Source: Blastocatellia bacterium (lineage in GTDB: Bacteria; Acidobacteriota; Blastocatellia; UBA7656; JADIYM01). Taken from it: a stretch of DNA of 64,000 bases. Made by a program: the position numbers and the translations under genes. The notes beneath the pieces are model-generated. The model had not been told where the DNA came from. It ran no database searches and saw only the letters and a program-made list of their open reading frames with translations. The DNA lies in NCBI GenBank assembly GCA_021463145.1, contig JAJTWZ010000009.1, forward strand, positions 34,628-98,627. Reading direction: 5' to 3'. Below, one piece after another: positions 8,827 through 17,489 of this stretch (positions within the stretch are counted from its first letter, which is position 1; each line of letters begins with the position of its first letter).

Positions 8827-9042
8827 ATGGCGAACGTCTTGCTCAGCGGATGGGTCCCTGAAGAGCTTAATAGACGAGTGCGGGCCTCAGCGTATTGGGA
8901 TCGAACGACGATATCAGCTGTCATCACAGAGGCGCTTGAGGCCCACCTCGCAGAACGCGAACGAAACCGAGGTAGCCCCTACAAACCCATTCCGAAGGGC
9001 GTTGCCTCGCGCCGAGGCCGCCCTCCGAACTCTACCGACTGA
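8827..9042 (+). CDS. Ribbon-helix-helix DNA-binding protein
   Basis: This 71-residue protein matches the CopG/ParG-like pattern: a short beta strand (NVLLSGWVPEELNRRVRAS), then two helices ending AVITEALEAHLAERERN, and a basic tail. Such proteins bind DNA as dimers and often repress their own promoters or control plasmid partition or copy number. It sits just upstream of the Rep-like gene and divergent from the secreted-protein gene, consistent with a replication or partition regulator. No ParA-like ATPase is visible here. Confidence 0.7.
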   Translation: MANVLLSGWVPEELNRRVRASAYWDRTTISAVITEALEAHLAERERNRGSPYKPIPKGVASRRGRPPNSTD

Positions 9043-9195
9043 TCCCGCCTTTTCTCTCCTACACGACTGCCGTCTCTCTGCAAAGCCAAAAAGTGACATT
9101 GTTGGTATTGTGAGGTAAGGCTATACTCGCCACGGCCTTAGAACGTCGAGAACTCTGCTGGCACTCGATCGACAACTACGGCCACAAAGCGAGAT

Positions 9196-9222
9196 GGCCG
9201 GCCCGGAAAGTCCGGACCGGCC
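9196..9222. other. GC-rich hairpin upstream of the Rep-like gene
   Basis: GGCCGG, a mismatched base, CCGGA, an AAG loop, TCCGG, a mismatched base and CCGGCC form an imperfect hairpin with eleven paired positions. It lies in the 398-base gap between the ribbon-helix-helix gene and the Rep-like gene, about 220 bases before the latter. It could be a terminator, an attenuator or part of a replication control region. Nothing else clear is seen in 9043-9440, and no iteron array. Confidence 0.45.
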
Positions 9223-9440
9223 AATAACGAAATCGTCGAGTTCTCGCAAGGGCACTCGGCAACTGAGGAAACCAATAGATCCCTTGTCGCGGCTACGACC
9301 TCGGATCGACTCAAGTACCAAGTCCAAACATCGGGCCGTGAATGCTGGCGGTTCACGGTGGGCTCGATCTGCGTGCTCTGCCGTTTGGTGCGACAGGCAC
9401 GAGGCTCGTGACCCCTTTGCCCTGCGAGGAGACCGCTGCT

Positions 9441-10940
9441 ATGCACCCTCCGCAGAACACTCGAAGTGTACCACGACAGCCCGGAAGTTCAAGCCCGTTT
9501 CCGCGCGTCCGTAACCTCCCTCGGTTCATTCCTTTACCGGCTGCCTCACTCCGCACTCACCCGTCGCCGTCTGCGCTCGCGGTACTCGCCGCGCTCATCT
9601 CACGCGCACCCTACGCCTGGGATCGCCTCCTTTCCGGATCGCGACTCCTCGTGAGCGCTTCCGTCGACGCCCTGTCTGCGACGGCTCGTGCCTCACCGAA
9701 TAATCTCCGCCAGGCAATCGCCGAACTTGAGCGCCTCGACCTGGTCAGGCGTCGGGGACGTCGGTCCTCCGGGTCTGAATGGGAGATCACCCCGATGGCC
9801 TTCGGACTTCCCGAGGACGACTTCGAACGCAGGCGTCTCTCAGCCGACTTCCGGCGCTGCTACGTCGCGCTTCCCGTCGCACTCGCCGGTCTGCTCTCTC
9901 CGCGGGACCTCGCCATCGCGATCGCCGTCATCGAGGCAGCCGGGGTTGGCGTTCTGTCGCGAGCCGTTGCCTCCGAGAGAATCTGGGTTTCGGTCAACGA
10001 AAGCGAAATTGCCGCCTCCACGGCACTCTCGGCCAGGACCGTCCGTCGCGCGCTCGAGGCGCTCAACAGCGCCAGCCTCATCGCCGGCAAAGCTTCGAGG
10101 GGCGGGGAGTGGGCGATTGAATTGACGCCCCAGCTGTTCGGCCTCGAGGAATGGACAGAACTGAGTATTCAACCAGCAGAATCGGACAAATCTGCGTTTT
10201 CAGCTCCGACGCATCCTTCTACTGAAATAGAAGAGGGGAAAGAGAGAAGGGGCGTGCGTTCGCGCGCCGCCGCGATCGCGCTTTCCCTCCAGGCGCTGTC
10301 GGTCGTGAACGGCGTGAGGGTGGCTTCATGCCGATGGCGTGCTCGAATCCGGCGGGCTGCTCTCCAACTCGCCGTCGCCGGCGCCATGGAAGCCGAGGCA
10401 GAGGCGATCGCCATCACGATCGCGAGGGAGCGAGGCCGTCCGGCGCCGCCGGAGGCAATCCTCGATCGCTATCTCGACGAACGCAACTGCCGGGCAATGG
10501 CCACCGGCAGAGAATCGCAGTTCGCCGGCACCGCAAGCGTCGCCTCGGTCCCTCAAGCGCCGCCACCGGAGTTGGCATCACGTCTCGACGATCTCGAACT
10601 CCGGGTCTGGCGCTGGCGAACGGAGATTGAAGCCGGCGACCCGGCCGGCGATTCGTTCCGCGAACTCCTTGGCGGCCTGTTGCCGTGGGAGAGTGGCTAC
10701 GTTTCCTTGCGGCGCGCTAAACCGGGACTTCCGCTCGTGCCGAGCTGCGACGCCGCTCGATGTTCCTGTAACTCATTTGTAACGAACGGTTATGGAGCGT
10801 CTCGGGGTATTCTTCCGGACTTGACCGAACCGGACACTCATGGTGTACTCCGCACGGCTCCGGGATATTGTACGACGCGGAGCGTCGTAGCGACATCACA
10901 CGTCGGTGTGGTCTCGCCAGACCACTTGGCGACGCCATGA
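9441..10940 (+). CDS. Replication-initiator-like protein with two winged-helix domains
   Basis: The ATG at 9441 has GAGGAG about ten bases upstream and gives 499 residues; the open frame extends 33 codons further without a good signal. Two similar winged-helix regions are visible, about 40-120 (SASVDALSATARASPNNLRQAIAELERLDLVRRRGR) and about 150-245 (VNESEIAASTALSARTVRRALEALNSASLIAGKASRGGEWAI). Tandem winged helices are the usual layout of plasmid Rep initiators, and it neighbours a ribbon-helix-helix gene. The C-terminal half has no clear motif. A plain transcription factor remains possible. Its stop overlaps the next start as ATGA. Confidence 0.5.
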   Translation: MHPPQNTRSVPRQPGSSSPFPRVRNLPRFIPLPAASLRTHPSPSALAVLAALISRAPYAWDRLLSGSRLLVSASVDALSATARASPNNLRQAIAELERLDLVRRRGRRSSGSEWEITPMAFGLPEDDFERRRLSADFRRCYVALPVALAGLLSPRDLAIAIAVIEAAGVGVLSRAVASERIWVSVNESEIAASTALSARTVRRALEALNSASLIAGKASRGGEWAIELTPQLFGLEEWTELSIQPAESDKSAFSAPTHPSTEIEEGKERRGVRSRAAAIALSLQALSVVNGVRVASCRWRARIRRAALQLAVAGAMEAEAEAIAITIARERGRPAPPEAILDRYLDERNCRAMATGRESQFAGTASVASVPQAPPPELASRLDDLELRVWRWRTEIEAGDPAGDSFRELLGGLLPWESGYVSLRRAKPGLPLVPSCDAARCSCNSFVTNGYGASRGILPDLTEPDTHGVLRTAPGYCTTRSVVATSHVGVVSPDHLATP

Positions 10941-11179
10941 GTGGCGTCCTCGAGGAAAGAAAAATGGAAGTTCTCGAAACTGAACAGGATCTCATGGTGC
11001 TTACAGCATTCCGACTCTGCACGAAGGATGACCCCGTTGCCGCGAAGCAGCCGGTGCACGCCCATTACAAAGACTGCCAGTGGTGCAAGAACTACGTCGC
11101 CCAGAAGAGCCAGTCCATGCACCATTCGGTGAGCGACGTCGGATGGTGGAGCGGTTACGCAGATCGGGAGCGTTCCTGA
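10937..11179 (+). CDS. Small zinc-binding protein with an HX3CX2C motif
   Basis: The ATG at 10937 overlaps the stop of the Rep-like gene, giving an 80-residue product. It contains C-x(n)-H-Y-K-D-C-Q-W-C, the H-x3-C-x2-C arrangement seen in zinc-dependent anti-sigma domains, with another Cys and a His just upstream. The rest is charged and has no membrane segment. The coupling suggests it works with, or controls, the Rep-like protein. A sigma-factor partner is not adjacent; the nearest encoded sigma factor is at 49440. Confidence 0.5.
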   Translation: MSGVLEERKMEVLETEQDLMVLTAFRLCTKDDPVAAKQPVHAHYKDCQWCKNYVAQKSQSMHHSVSDVGWWSGYADRERS

Positions 11180-11371
11180 TCCAGGCGGACGTCGCCTGCA
11201 GTCGGCCCCGTCCCGACTTCCCCGACACTCCTTCCCGTTTCTCGAATCGAATTGCCGTAAGACTCGGCTCTCCGTTGATCCTGCCTCTTGCCGAGTAGCG
11301 TCGATCTGACCCCTCGTGGATCGGCAGCCCGAACCAGCGCAAGTGCTCGGAACGAAGCCAGCCGCCAGGTG

Positions 11372-13435
11372 GTGAATGTGGAAGTACAGAGAGTCTCACT
11401 AGTCATCTGCGGAGCTGGCGGCCACATGGGACGCCGGGCGTTGTGCACGCTACCCGTCTTACAGCATGCACTTTCGCTGGACGGTATTCAGCTTGAGCTG
11501 GAGGCGCTGGTAGACGTTCAGGTCAAGGCTCACGAAGCGATTGAGTCGCTTCTCCAAGCTCTCGTCCTGGAACCACGCCAAAAGAAGCCGTTCGTCTCAC
11601 TGGCGGAATGTCTCAGCACTCTTCAAAGTGGCGACAAATCGTATCTTGTCTACGACGCCAGTCCATCAACGCTGCATCTCCCCCATTTGATCCTGTGTTG
11701 CAAGGAAGGGTTTCACTACCTTGGCGAGAAGCCGCTCGTGATGGACCCGTGCGAGCTCATGGTGCTTCGAGACGAAATCGCCAACCCCGCGCGGGCAAGC
11801 CGGATCATGGTGGACTTCATCGAAACGCACAGCTCGCCGACGTGCATTGTCGCCAGCCAGATGAAGAAGCAGGCGGCACGCCCAACTCAGGTAGAACTGT
11901 GTCGCGAGGGAAGTGGCGGACTCAAGAAACTCCTGTTTCCATCGGCGAGGAAGGGGATCGCTGGCGGCGCGATTCTTGACAAGGCCGTACACGATCTCTC
12001 GATACTGCATGCCCTCCTCTTTGCATCAGGAGCTACGGTTCCAGGACACCACCAAATTTCCCTTGAAGTCTTCGACCCGGTTCTAATGCCGGCGGATATC
12101 GAGGCTGTCATGTGGGGCGAAACGAGGTTTCTCGGCGCTGACAACGAGCCCCGCCCCTTGCCAAAGGGGGAGGTTGGCGGGGTCTATTACTATTCGGCCG
12201 ATGCCAGAGCGAGGATCGAGCTGACAGCTCCGGATTGGACGGCTGTCGTCCATACGAGCTGGCTCGGCGTTCGCCGGTCGGACGAGCTACTCGGCGAACT
12301 GGGCTTTCCGGCCGAGCGGCACATTGGAATCGAGCCGCAGAAACTCTTCGGGAGCTCGGAGAATGTTCTCTCGATCTCGGACTGCCGCATCGGGCGCGTC
12401 GAGACAACAACCGATTCCTGGTTCGTCGATTTTCTCTACAAGAACAAGGATGGTGCCGGCAGCACCGTGAGGAAGCTGAACTCGGAAGTGGAGGAGTCCT
12501 TCCAGGAAGAGACGAGCGACCCAGTATGGCGCGCATTTCCCGCAAATCCGCTTGGTCGCGTCCTGGCCACGGCCTGCCGAACGGTGCTAGGACGGGCGTG
12601 CGAGCCGTATTCATCCTTCATAGACGAGAAGGCGATCCTGTGGGTCCACGAGCTCGCGATCGCGGCTCGCAAGAAGGTGCTTCACGGGGACGCAGAGCCG
12701 GAGATGGCCAAGACGCGCGAAGCAGTCAAGACCGCTTTGGAGCCGCACCTGGACTGCGTTCGACGCAATCTAACGATCCAGGTGCTCATCCTGGACATGG
12801 ACAACACGCTCTTTGCGACAGGAGAGGCTGTACCAAACCTCGAGGCCCTTCGGCTGGCATTCGAACGAAATTTCGACATAGCGTGGGAGGAGATTGAAGA
12901 GCGCGTTCTAACGAGGCGCCCGAACGGACTAGTTAGCGAGCTCGTCAAGGCTGGCTCCCTGAAGGCCCATCTGCAGACGGCCCAGGCGGAGGATGACGTC
13001 TTCGGAGCATACGGCGATCTCGAAGTCGCGGTGCCCAATCTCGTCGCCGGGTACAACGAGTGCCGGGACCTATGGTCGCGCCTCGATCTGAAGGTCGCGT
13101 TGGTTACAACGGGGATCTGGATCCTTCAGGCAAAGAAGATTCAGGCCGCCGGAATCGCCAAGCATTTCACTCCCGTTGTCATCGATGATGCCCGCTGTGA
13201 ACTTGGAAAAGAGTCGACGTTCGAAGCAATCATGAACAAGCTAAAGGTGCCTGCTCGCCGCGTTGCGGTCGTCGGGGACGACAAGGACAGCGAACTCGAG
13301 GCAGCGCGCGCTCTGGGAATGAGACGAGTACACATCACGACGGAACCGGGTTGCGCGTGCGGCGCTCGCGAACATATACGCGATTTTCACGGTCTCACGC
13401 GTGTACTTGACAAGTGGACTGACGGAGAGGCCTGA
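11372..13435 (+). CDS. Fusion of a Gfo/Idh/MocA-type oxidoreductase and a HAD-family phosphatase
   Basis: One 687-residue frame carries two enzyme folds. Residues about 8-450 have a Rossmann entry (VICGAGGHMGRR), the E-K-P signature of this family (GEKPLVMD, about 118-125), and a D-K-A-V-H-D-L segment matching the substrate-binding His region. Residues about 470-687 are a HAD phosphatase: nucleophile motif LDMDNT, VALVTTG, then GDDKDSEL near the end. GTG 11372 is preferred; an open frame begins 28 codons earlier at a TTG. The pair suggests NAD(P)-linked oxidation or reduction coupled to dephosphorylation of the same sugar-like or cyclitol-like compound (inference). It follows the Rep-like unit by about 190 bases and is not part of the sigma-54 set. 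Confidence 0.7.
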   Translation: MNVEVQRVSLVICGAGGHMGRRALCTLPVLQHALSLDGIQLELEALVDVQVKAHEAIESLLQALVLEPRQKKPFVSLAECLSTLQSGDKSYLVYDASPSTLHLPHLILCCKEGFHYLGEKPLVMDPCELMVLRDEIANPARASRIMVDFIETHSSPTCIVASQMKKQAARPTQVELCREGSGGLKKLLFPSARKGIAGGAILDKAVHDLSILHALLFASGATVPGHHQISLEVFDPVLMPADIEAVMWGETRFLGADNEPRPLPKGEVGGVYYYSADARARIELTAPDWTAVVHTSWLGVRRSDELLGELGFPAERHIGIEPQKLFGSSENVLSISDCRIGRVETTTDSWFVDFLYKNKDGAGSTVRKLNSEVEESFQEETSDPVWRAFPANPLGRVLATACRTVLGRACEPYSSFIDEKAILWVHELAIAARKKVLHGDAEPEMAKTREAVKTALEPHLDCVRRNLTIQVLILDMDNTLFATGEAVPNLEALRLAFERNFDIAWEEIEERVLTRRPNGLVSELVKAGSLKAHLQTAQAEDDVFGAYGDLEVAVPNLVAGYNECRDLWSRLDLKVALVTTGIWILQAKKIQAAGIAKHFTPVVIDDARCELGKESTFEAIMNKLKVPARRVAVVGDDKDSELEAARALGMRRVHITTEPGCACGAREHIRDFHGLTRVLDKWTDGEA

Positions 13436-13542
13436 ACGAGCTTCGTCGGGCACTCACGTTCGTGCGTTCCGCTCTCGGTTCGGCACACACTCGACGCCAT
13501 CCGACAGATAGTTGCCACCGCTCGACCACAAGATGCGGCGTT

Positions 13543-13568
13543 GCCGGGCGTGCGACTGCACGCCCGGC
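13543..13568. terminator. Bidirectional terminator hairpin
   Basis: GCCGGGCGTGC and GCACGCCCGGC form a perfect 11-bp stem with loop GACT. It lies between two converging genes (stops at 13435 and 13582), where a shared terminator is expected. There is no long T-run, as is common in GC-rich genomes. Confidence 0.7.
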
Positions 13569-13581
13569 TCCTTCGATCTGC

Positions 13582-15228
13582 CTACTCTCCCGCCCCAACA
13601 ACGGGCGGCAGCAACACCACGTCTCCATCAATAAACAGCGACGCCACGACATAGCTGAGGCGCGGCGGAGGCGGCGGGCAGGCGTCGCACGTCGGATCGG
13701 GCGGTTCCGGATCTCCGGGGTCCGGAGCGTCCTCGGGCAGGAACGAGGCGTTCGAGCTGTTGGTGACTTCGATCGAGTCGGACCCGCCCGGCCACGAGAC
13801 CGTCAGACGCTGACTGCGACCTACAACCGACAGGAGCGGAATCGTGACCGGTCCGGACTGACCGAGCCTCCGCAGCATCTGAGGAAACATATGCGGATCA
13901 CGAGCCAGATCCTCCGCCCAGCCGCCAACCGTGATGGTCGACGAGTGCGACGACACGAGAGGACCAGAGGCGTTCGGCCCAACCGGACCAGGCATCCCGT
14001 CCCCGCGAATCACATAGCCAATACCGGAGCTGTCGACGACGTTAGGCAAAGCGCCGGCAGGTACGCCAGTGACGAAGGTGGTATCCGGCGATCCGTCGCG
14101 CGGAAGGAGTTTCTTCTCACCAAGAGCCGAGGAGGGGACTTGCGGAAGCGTAACAACCCGACCGTTTGGTAACTGTAGCTGGGCGTAGTCGGCCGGTATG
14201 GCCGGAAGTCCCCGGCTCGGATGCGGCGCCCGGACAGCCACGACTGCGTACTCGGGCGTCGCCCGGCGTCGCGTCGTCGATCCGTTGCCCTGGATCTCGA
14301 TCGTGTCCGTGCTCTGGACGTACGAGTTGTTGAGGAATCGCCAGTCGTCGGTGGCGAGGATCGTCACGGGAGACGTGTCGCCATAGGGAACCGTACCCGG
14401 TGGCACTCCCCGCAGCGTGTAGACGTAGACGCCGTCGCCGGCCGGAAGCCCGTGCAGTTCAGGCCCAGAGACTACTTCCGGATCTCCCTGCCAGGCCGCC
14501 GGCACGGGCTGTGGCGTTCCGGGAGGCCCCGGATACGGGGTCCACGTCACGGCCGTCAGATCGCTGCCAGCGGCAAGTCGACCGGCCGTAGCGGCGGGGC
14601 TCGCGCCCGACGCCTCGAGGACCTGGAGAATCTTCGCCATTGCCGGAGAGTCGCTTCGCGCGCTCACGAGCCCGATGTAGAGCCGACTGTCGAGCTTCGC
14701 GGGCACGTAGACGTGGTAGTACTCGCTGCCCGACCGGCCCCAGCCGCGGATACGGATCGTGAACTCGTAGTCGTCGACGACAACACCCTTCTTCGAGCTC
14801 GCGGAGAGATTCGTAAGCGTCCGGGACCGCGGAGGCCTGCGGACGAACATCGTCATCTCGGCCCACCCGGACTGCCCCGGACCGTAGTGGGGAGTCGAGT
14901 AGTCGTAGTTTTGCCGGACGGTCGGCCACTCGACCTGGGCGAGGGCGTAGTTGTCGGCGGCAACGAGCGTCGGGTTCGCATTGATCTGCTCGGCAATCGC
15001 GCGAATCGCGCCCGGCGCGTTGTCCATCATCCACTGCTCGGCCCGAAGGCACGAGCGGATGGCGTTCTCCGACGCGGTCGTCCGAAGATTCTCGACCGCG
15101 TTTTGGATGAACGGAGCGTACATCGTGATCATGCAGGTATGCACGATGAAGATGAGCAGGAGGCCCCAGACCATCAGCGCCGCGGCGCCGTAGCCTGCTT
15201 CGTTGCGTCTTCGACGTCGCGTATTCAC
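13582..15228 (-). CDS. PilX-like minor pilin / pilus assembly protein
   Basis: This 548-residue protein starts at GTG, overlapping the upstream stop. It begins with a basic stretch, then AGYGAAALMVWGLLLIFIVH, a single N-terminal membrane helix like PilX, but without a classical prepilin cleavage site. The large remainder is beta-rich and Pro/Gly-rich and ends with a CDACPPPPP segment near the C-terminus. It is last in a four-gene array in the order PilV-like, FimT/GspH-like, PilW-like, this gene, mirroring the familiar minor-pilin operon. It is much longer than usual PilX proteins (about 150-200 residues), so it may act as a tip adhesin. Confidence 0.55.
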   Translation of the reverse strand: MNTRRRRRNEAGYGAAALMVWGLLLIFIVHTCMITMYAPFIQNAVENLRTTASENAIRSCLRAEQWMMDNAPGAIRAIAEQINANPTLVAADNYALAQVEWPTVRQNYDYSTPHYGPGQSGWAEMTMFVRRPPRSRTLTNLSASSKKGVVVDDYEFTIRIRGWGRSGSEYYHVYVPAKLDSRLYIGLVSARSDSPAMAKILQVLEASGASPAATAGRLAAGSDLTAVTWTPYPGPPGTPQPVPAAWQGDPEVVSGPELHGLPAGDGVYVYTLRGVPPGTVPYGDTSPVTILATDDWRFLNNSYVQSTDTIEIQGNGSTTRRRATPEYAVVAVRAPHPSRGLPAIPADYAQLQLPNGRVVTLPQVPSSALGEKKLLPRDGSPDTTFVTGVPAGALPNVVDSSGIGYVIRGDGMPGPVGPNASGPLVSSHSSTITVGGWAEDLARDPHMFPQMLRRLGQSGPVTIPLLSVVGRSQRLTVSWPGGSDSIEVTNSSNASFLPEDAPDPGDPEPPDPTCDACPPPPPRLSYVVASLFIDGDVVLLPPVVGAGE

Positions 15229-16421
15229 TTTCCTCCTCCTCCCGAACCACCGCCCGACGCGGTCATGAGTTCAATATGGGCCGGCACAAGCGAGCGCGGA
15301 CCGGTGAGAACCCGACGCATCGAGATGACGATCGCCGGCTCGCCCGGGATCGGAATCGAGACGCTGGCCGAGGCGACCGAGCCCGAGGCGTCCGGGTCCT
15401 TGGTCGCCGCGCCGCCTGCCGGGGGACTCGTGACCTCGAGCGCGCCACCCGTGCGTTCAATCAGTCCCTCGACGAGCTCGGGAGAGCGGGGATCGCCGAT
15501 GATCCGGACGAAGCGCGGATCGCCGCGCGGCGTGATGCCTGCCTGGTCGTCGGACTCGACTCGAAGCGTTGCGTAACTGACGACGGGGCCTGCCCTGTCG
15601 AGAAGCACCACTTCCGCGTCGTCCGAGATCTCAAGGCCCGCCGCCGCCGCCGCGTTGTTTCGAAGCCCGGCCCGAAGTGAAGCCGTCCCGCTTCGCACGC
15701 CGGCTTCGACGGTCGCGAAAGCGTCCTTGCGGGAAACCTCGTGCGGCGCCGAGACGATCTCGACGACGGCCGAAGCGTCGAGGCCGGCCGCGCGACCGTT
15801 GAGGACGAGGACGTCGCCCTCGCGAAAAGCGAGCACCGCCGCGAGATCGTCACCGTCGCGCGCAACGAGCCGGATCACGCCCGACAGCGTCGAGAAGGGC
15901 TCGGCCAGGCTCACTTCCGGTGACCTCGGGTCGGTGCGGATCGTGAGAATCGAGGGACCGACCTGGCCAACGGTAAGCGGCTCGGCGATCACCGTCACCG
16001 GACCGGCGACGGCGAGGCCTCCGACCATGATGCTGGCGCCGAACGTCGCCACCGGCTCGAGATCCGCGTCGACGTCGATTGTCGGCGGAGTCGATCCGCC
16101 GCCGCCTCCCGCCGCTGGCGCCGGGTCTTTCGAGACGGTCCCTGATGTCGCAGAACCGCCGCCCGACGGCAGGATCGGAGCCAGCGTCCGGTCCCGGGCC
16201 ACGTAGCGAAGTCGGGCTCCGCCCGCGGCCGCTTCGCCGAGTTCGACCTGAAGCCGGTTCTCAACCGAGAGTCGCTCCATTCGAGGTTCGGTGACAGCCT
16301 TCATGTTTCTCGCGCTGAACAGCGAACTGCCGAGGATGGTGGCCATCAGGGCAATCAGCCCCAGGGAAACCAGCATCTCGACAAGAGAGAAGCCACGCTC
16401 GGCCCCTGGTTGAGTTCTCAT
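15225..16421 (-). CDS. PilW-like prepilin
   Basis: This 398-residue protein starts at ATG 16421 with GGAGG upstream, overlapping the previous stop. The type III signal is clear: ERG then FSLVEMLVSLGLIALMATILG, with cleavage after Gly and the conserved Glu at mature position 5. The body is long, beta-rich and Ala/Gly/Pro-rich. Position and length fit PilW-type minor pilins, which with PilV and PilX prime pilus assembly. It would be processed by a prepilin peptidase not encoded in this window. Confidence 0.65.
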   Translation of the reverse strand: MRTQPGAERGFSLVEMLVSLGLIALMATILGSSLFSARNMKAVTEPRMERLSVENRLQVELGEAAAGGARLRYVARDRTLAPILPSGGGSATSGTVSKDPAPAAGGGGGSTPPTIDVDADLEPVATFGASIMVGGLAVAGPVTVIAEPLTVGQVGPSILTIRTDPRSPEVSLAEPFSTLSGVIRLVARDGDDLAAVLAFREGDVLVLNGRAAGLDASAVVEIVSAPHEVSRKDAFATVEAGVRSGTASLRAGLRNNAAAAAGLEISDDAEVVLLDRAGPVVSYATLRVESDDQAGITPRGDPRFVRIIGDPRSPELVEGLIERTGGALEVTSPPAGGAATKDPDASGSVASASVSIPIPGEPAIVISMRRVLTGPRSLVPAHIELMTASGGGSGGGGK

Positions 16422-16882
16422 TTCATGACCCTCCAGACTCTTCCATCCAAGTCCCAACGCGTCACGGTCCCGACCGATGTCACCACGATCGCCGCGCTAC
16501 CCTTGATCGTCTCGCCATCCGTTTCCGACACGACGACCGCGAATCCCCGCTGTACGCCATCGACGTGCGGGTTGCCCGTGCCCCCCTGCAACACGACGAC
16601 CGGCGCGATCTCTGTGCCGTCGGGTGGCGCGACGAACTTCGAGTTGATCGTGACGGAAACCGGCTGCGCGGCAAGCGCGCTCGACGGCGAGTAGGTGATG
16701 CTCTCGCCCTCGCGCGCACGGGCAACCGCGAGCTCGATTGAGCTTCGCAACTCGGCGACGGCCGTCTCAAAGTCGGACGTGCGGCGAGTGGCGAGCAATC
16801 CCGGAATCGCTATCGCGGCAACCACGATGACGATCGCGAGAACGACGAGCAGCTCGACGGTGGAAAACCCTCGCGCCTTCAT
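16418..16882 (-). CDS. FimT/GspH-type minor prepilin
   Basis: This 154-residue protein starts MKARG, followed by FSTVELLVVLAIVIVVAAIAIPG, a textbook prepilin leader with the Gly cleavage site and Glu5. The soluble part has the GspH/FimT pattern (ELRSSIELAVARAREGESITY). Its start and stop both overlap neighbours by four bases, so the array is tightly coupled. FimT relatives in some bacteria bind DNA during uptake. Whether this one does so is not known. Confidence 0.7.
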   Translation of the reverse strand: MKARGFSTVELLVVLAIVIVVAAIAIPGLLATRRTSDFETAVAELRSSIELAVARAREGESITYSPSSALAAQPVSVTINSKFVAPPDGTEIAPVVVLQGGTGNPHVDGVQRGFAVVVSETDGETIKGSAAIVVTSVGTVTRWDLDGRVWRVMK

Positions 16883-17322
16883 GGCCTCACCTCGGTCGCC
16901 ATCCGGAAAATGGCCTCCTCACCGAGCGCCTGCCCCTGCTCATCGACTGCGACGGCCGACAGCTCGACGGTAGCGAGACTCGAGCCTGCAACCGTCCACT
17001 GACGAAGCACCCGGGCGGGCGGACCGCCATCGGTCTCGATCACGACGGTATCCGAGTAACCCTCGACTGGAGTCGCTGGCCACACGGTACCGCCTGGCGA
17101 AGCGGTGAAGGGCTCGTGTATCCGGGCAAGCGCCGCGGTGCGCGCGGCCTGGATGTCGGCCACGCGTGCCGAGTTGCGGACCGCCCGGGCACCGCCGATC
17201 AGGACGACGCCCGTAACGATCAGCAACAGGAACAGCGCGATGACAACCTCGACAAGCGCAAACCCGCGCGGGTCTGCGTGCCGGGCATAACGCGATGACG
17301 CACAACGAGCCGTCAGGCGCAT
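16879..17322 (-). CDS. PilV-like minor prepilin
   Basis: ATG 17322 has GGAGG about eight bases upstream and gives 147 residues. The leader PRG is followed by FALVEVVIALFLLLIVTGVVLIGG: cleavage Gly, Glu5 and hydrophobic helix. It is first of four overlapping prepilin-like genes. A 167-base gap separates it from the HerA-like gene upstream on the same strand, and no sigma-54-like or strong sigma-70 motif is seen there. The prepilins are therefore probably read from the promoter at 19304-19319. Confidence 0.68.
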   Translation of the reverse strand: MRLTARCASSRYARHADPRGFALVEVVIALFLLLIVTGVVLIGGARAVRNSARVADIQAARTAALARIHEPFTASPGGTVWPATPVEGYSDTVVIETDGGPPARVLRQWTVAGSSLATVELSAVAVDEQGQALGEEAIFRMATEVRP

Positions 17323-17489
17323 ATGGGGGCCTCCGATGGAAGATTGATTGTTGAGATATCCGGCCCGAAGACCGGCCGCGAGCCCGCCAGGGGACGGGCG
17401 CGCGATACCGACGTGGAACCTGGGGTTTGCTGGCCTTTCGAGTCTACGCCTCGATCGGCCGCACCTGCAACACACTGTTGACATGCCGC

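Noticed and set aside
9159..9174. TGGCAC upstream of the Rep-like gene as a sigma-54 site
   Set aside because: GC is not present ten bases after GG, so the -12 box is missing.
17323..17489. A separate sigma-54 promoter for the minor pilins
   Set aside because: No GG-N10-GC on the minus strand with a matching -24 box was found in this gap, so read-through from 19304 is more likely.
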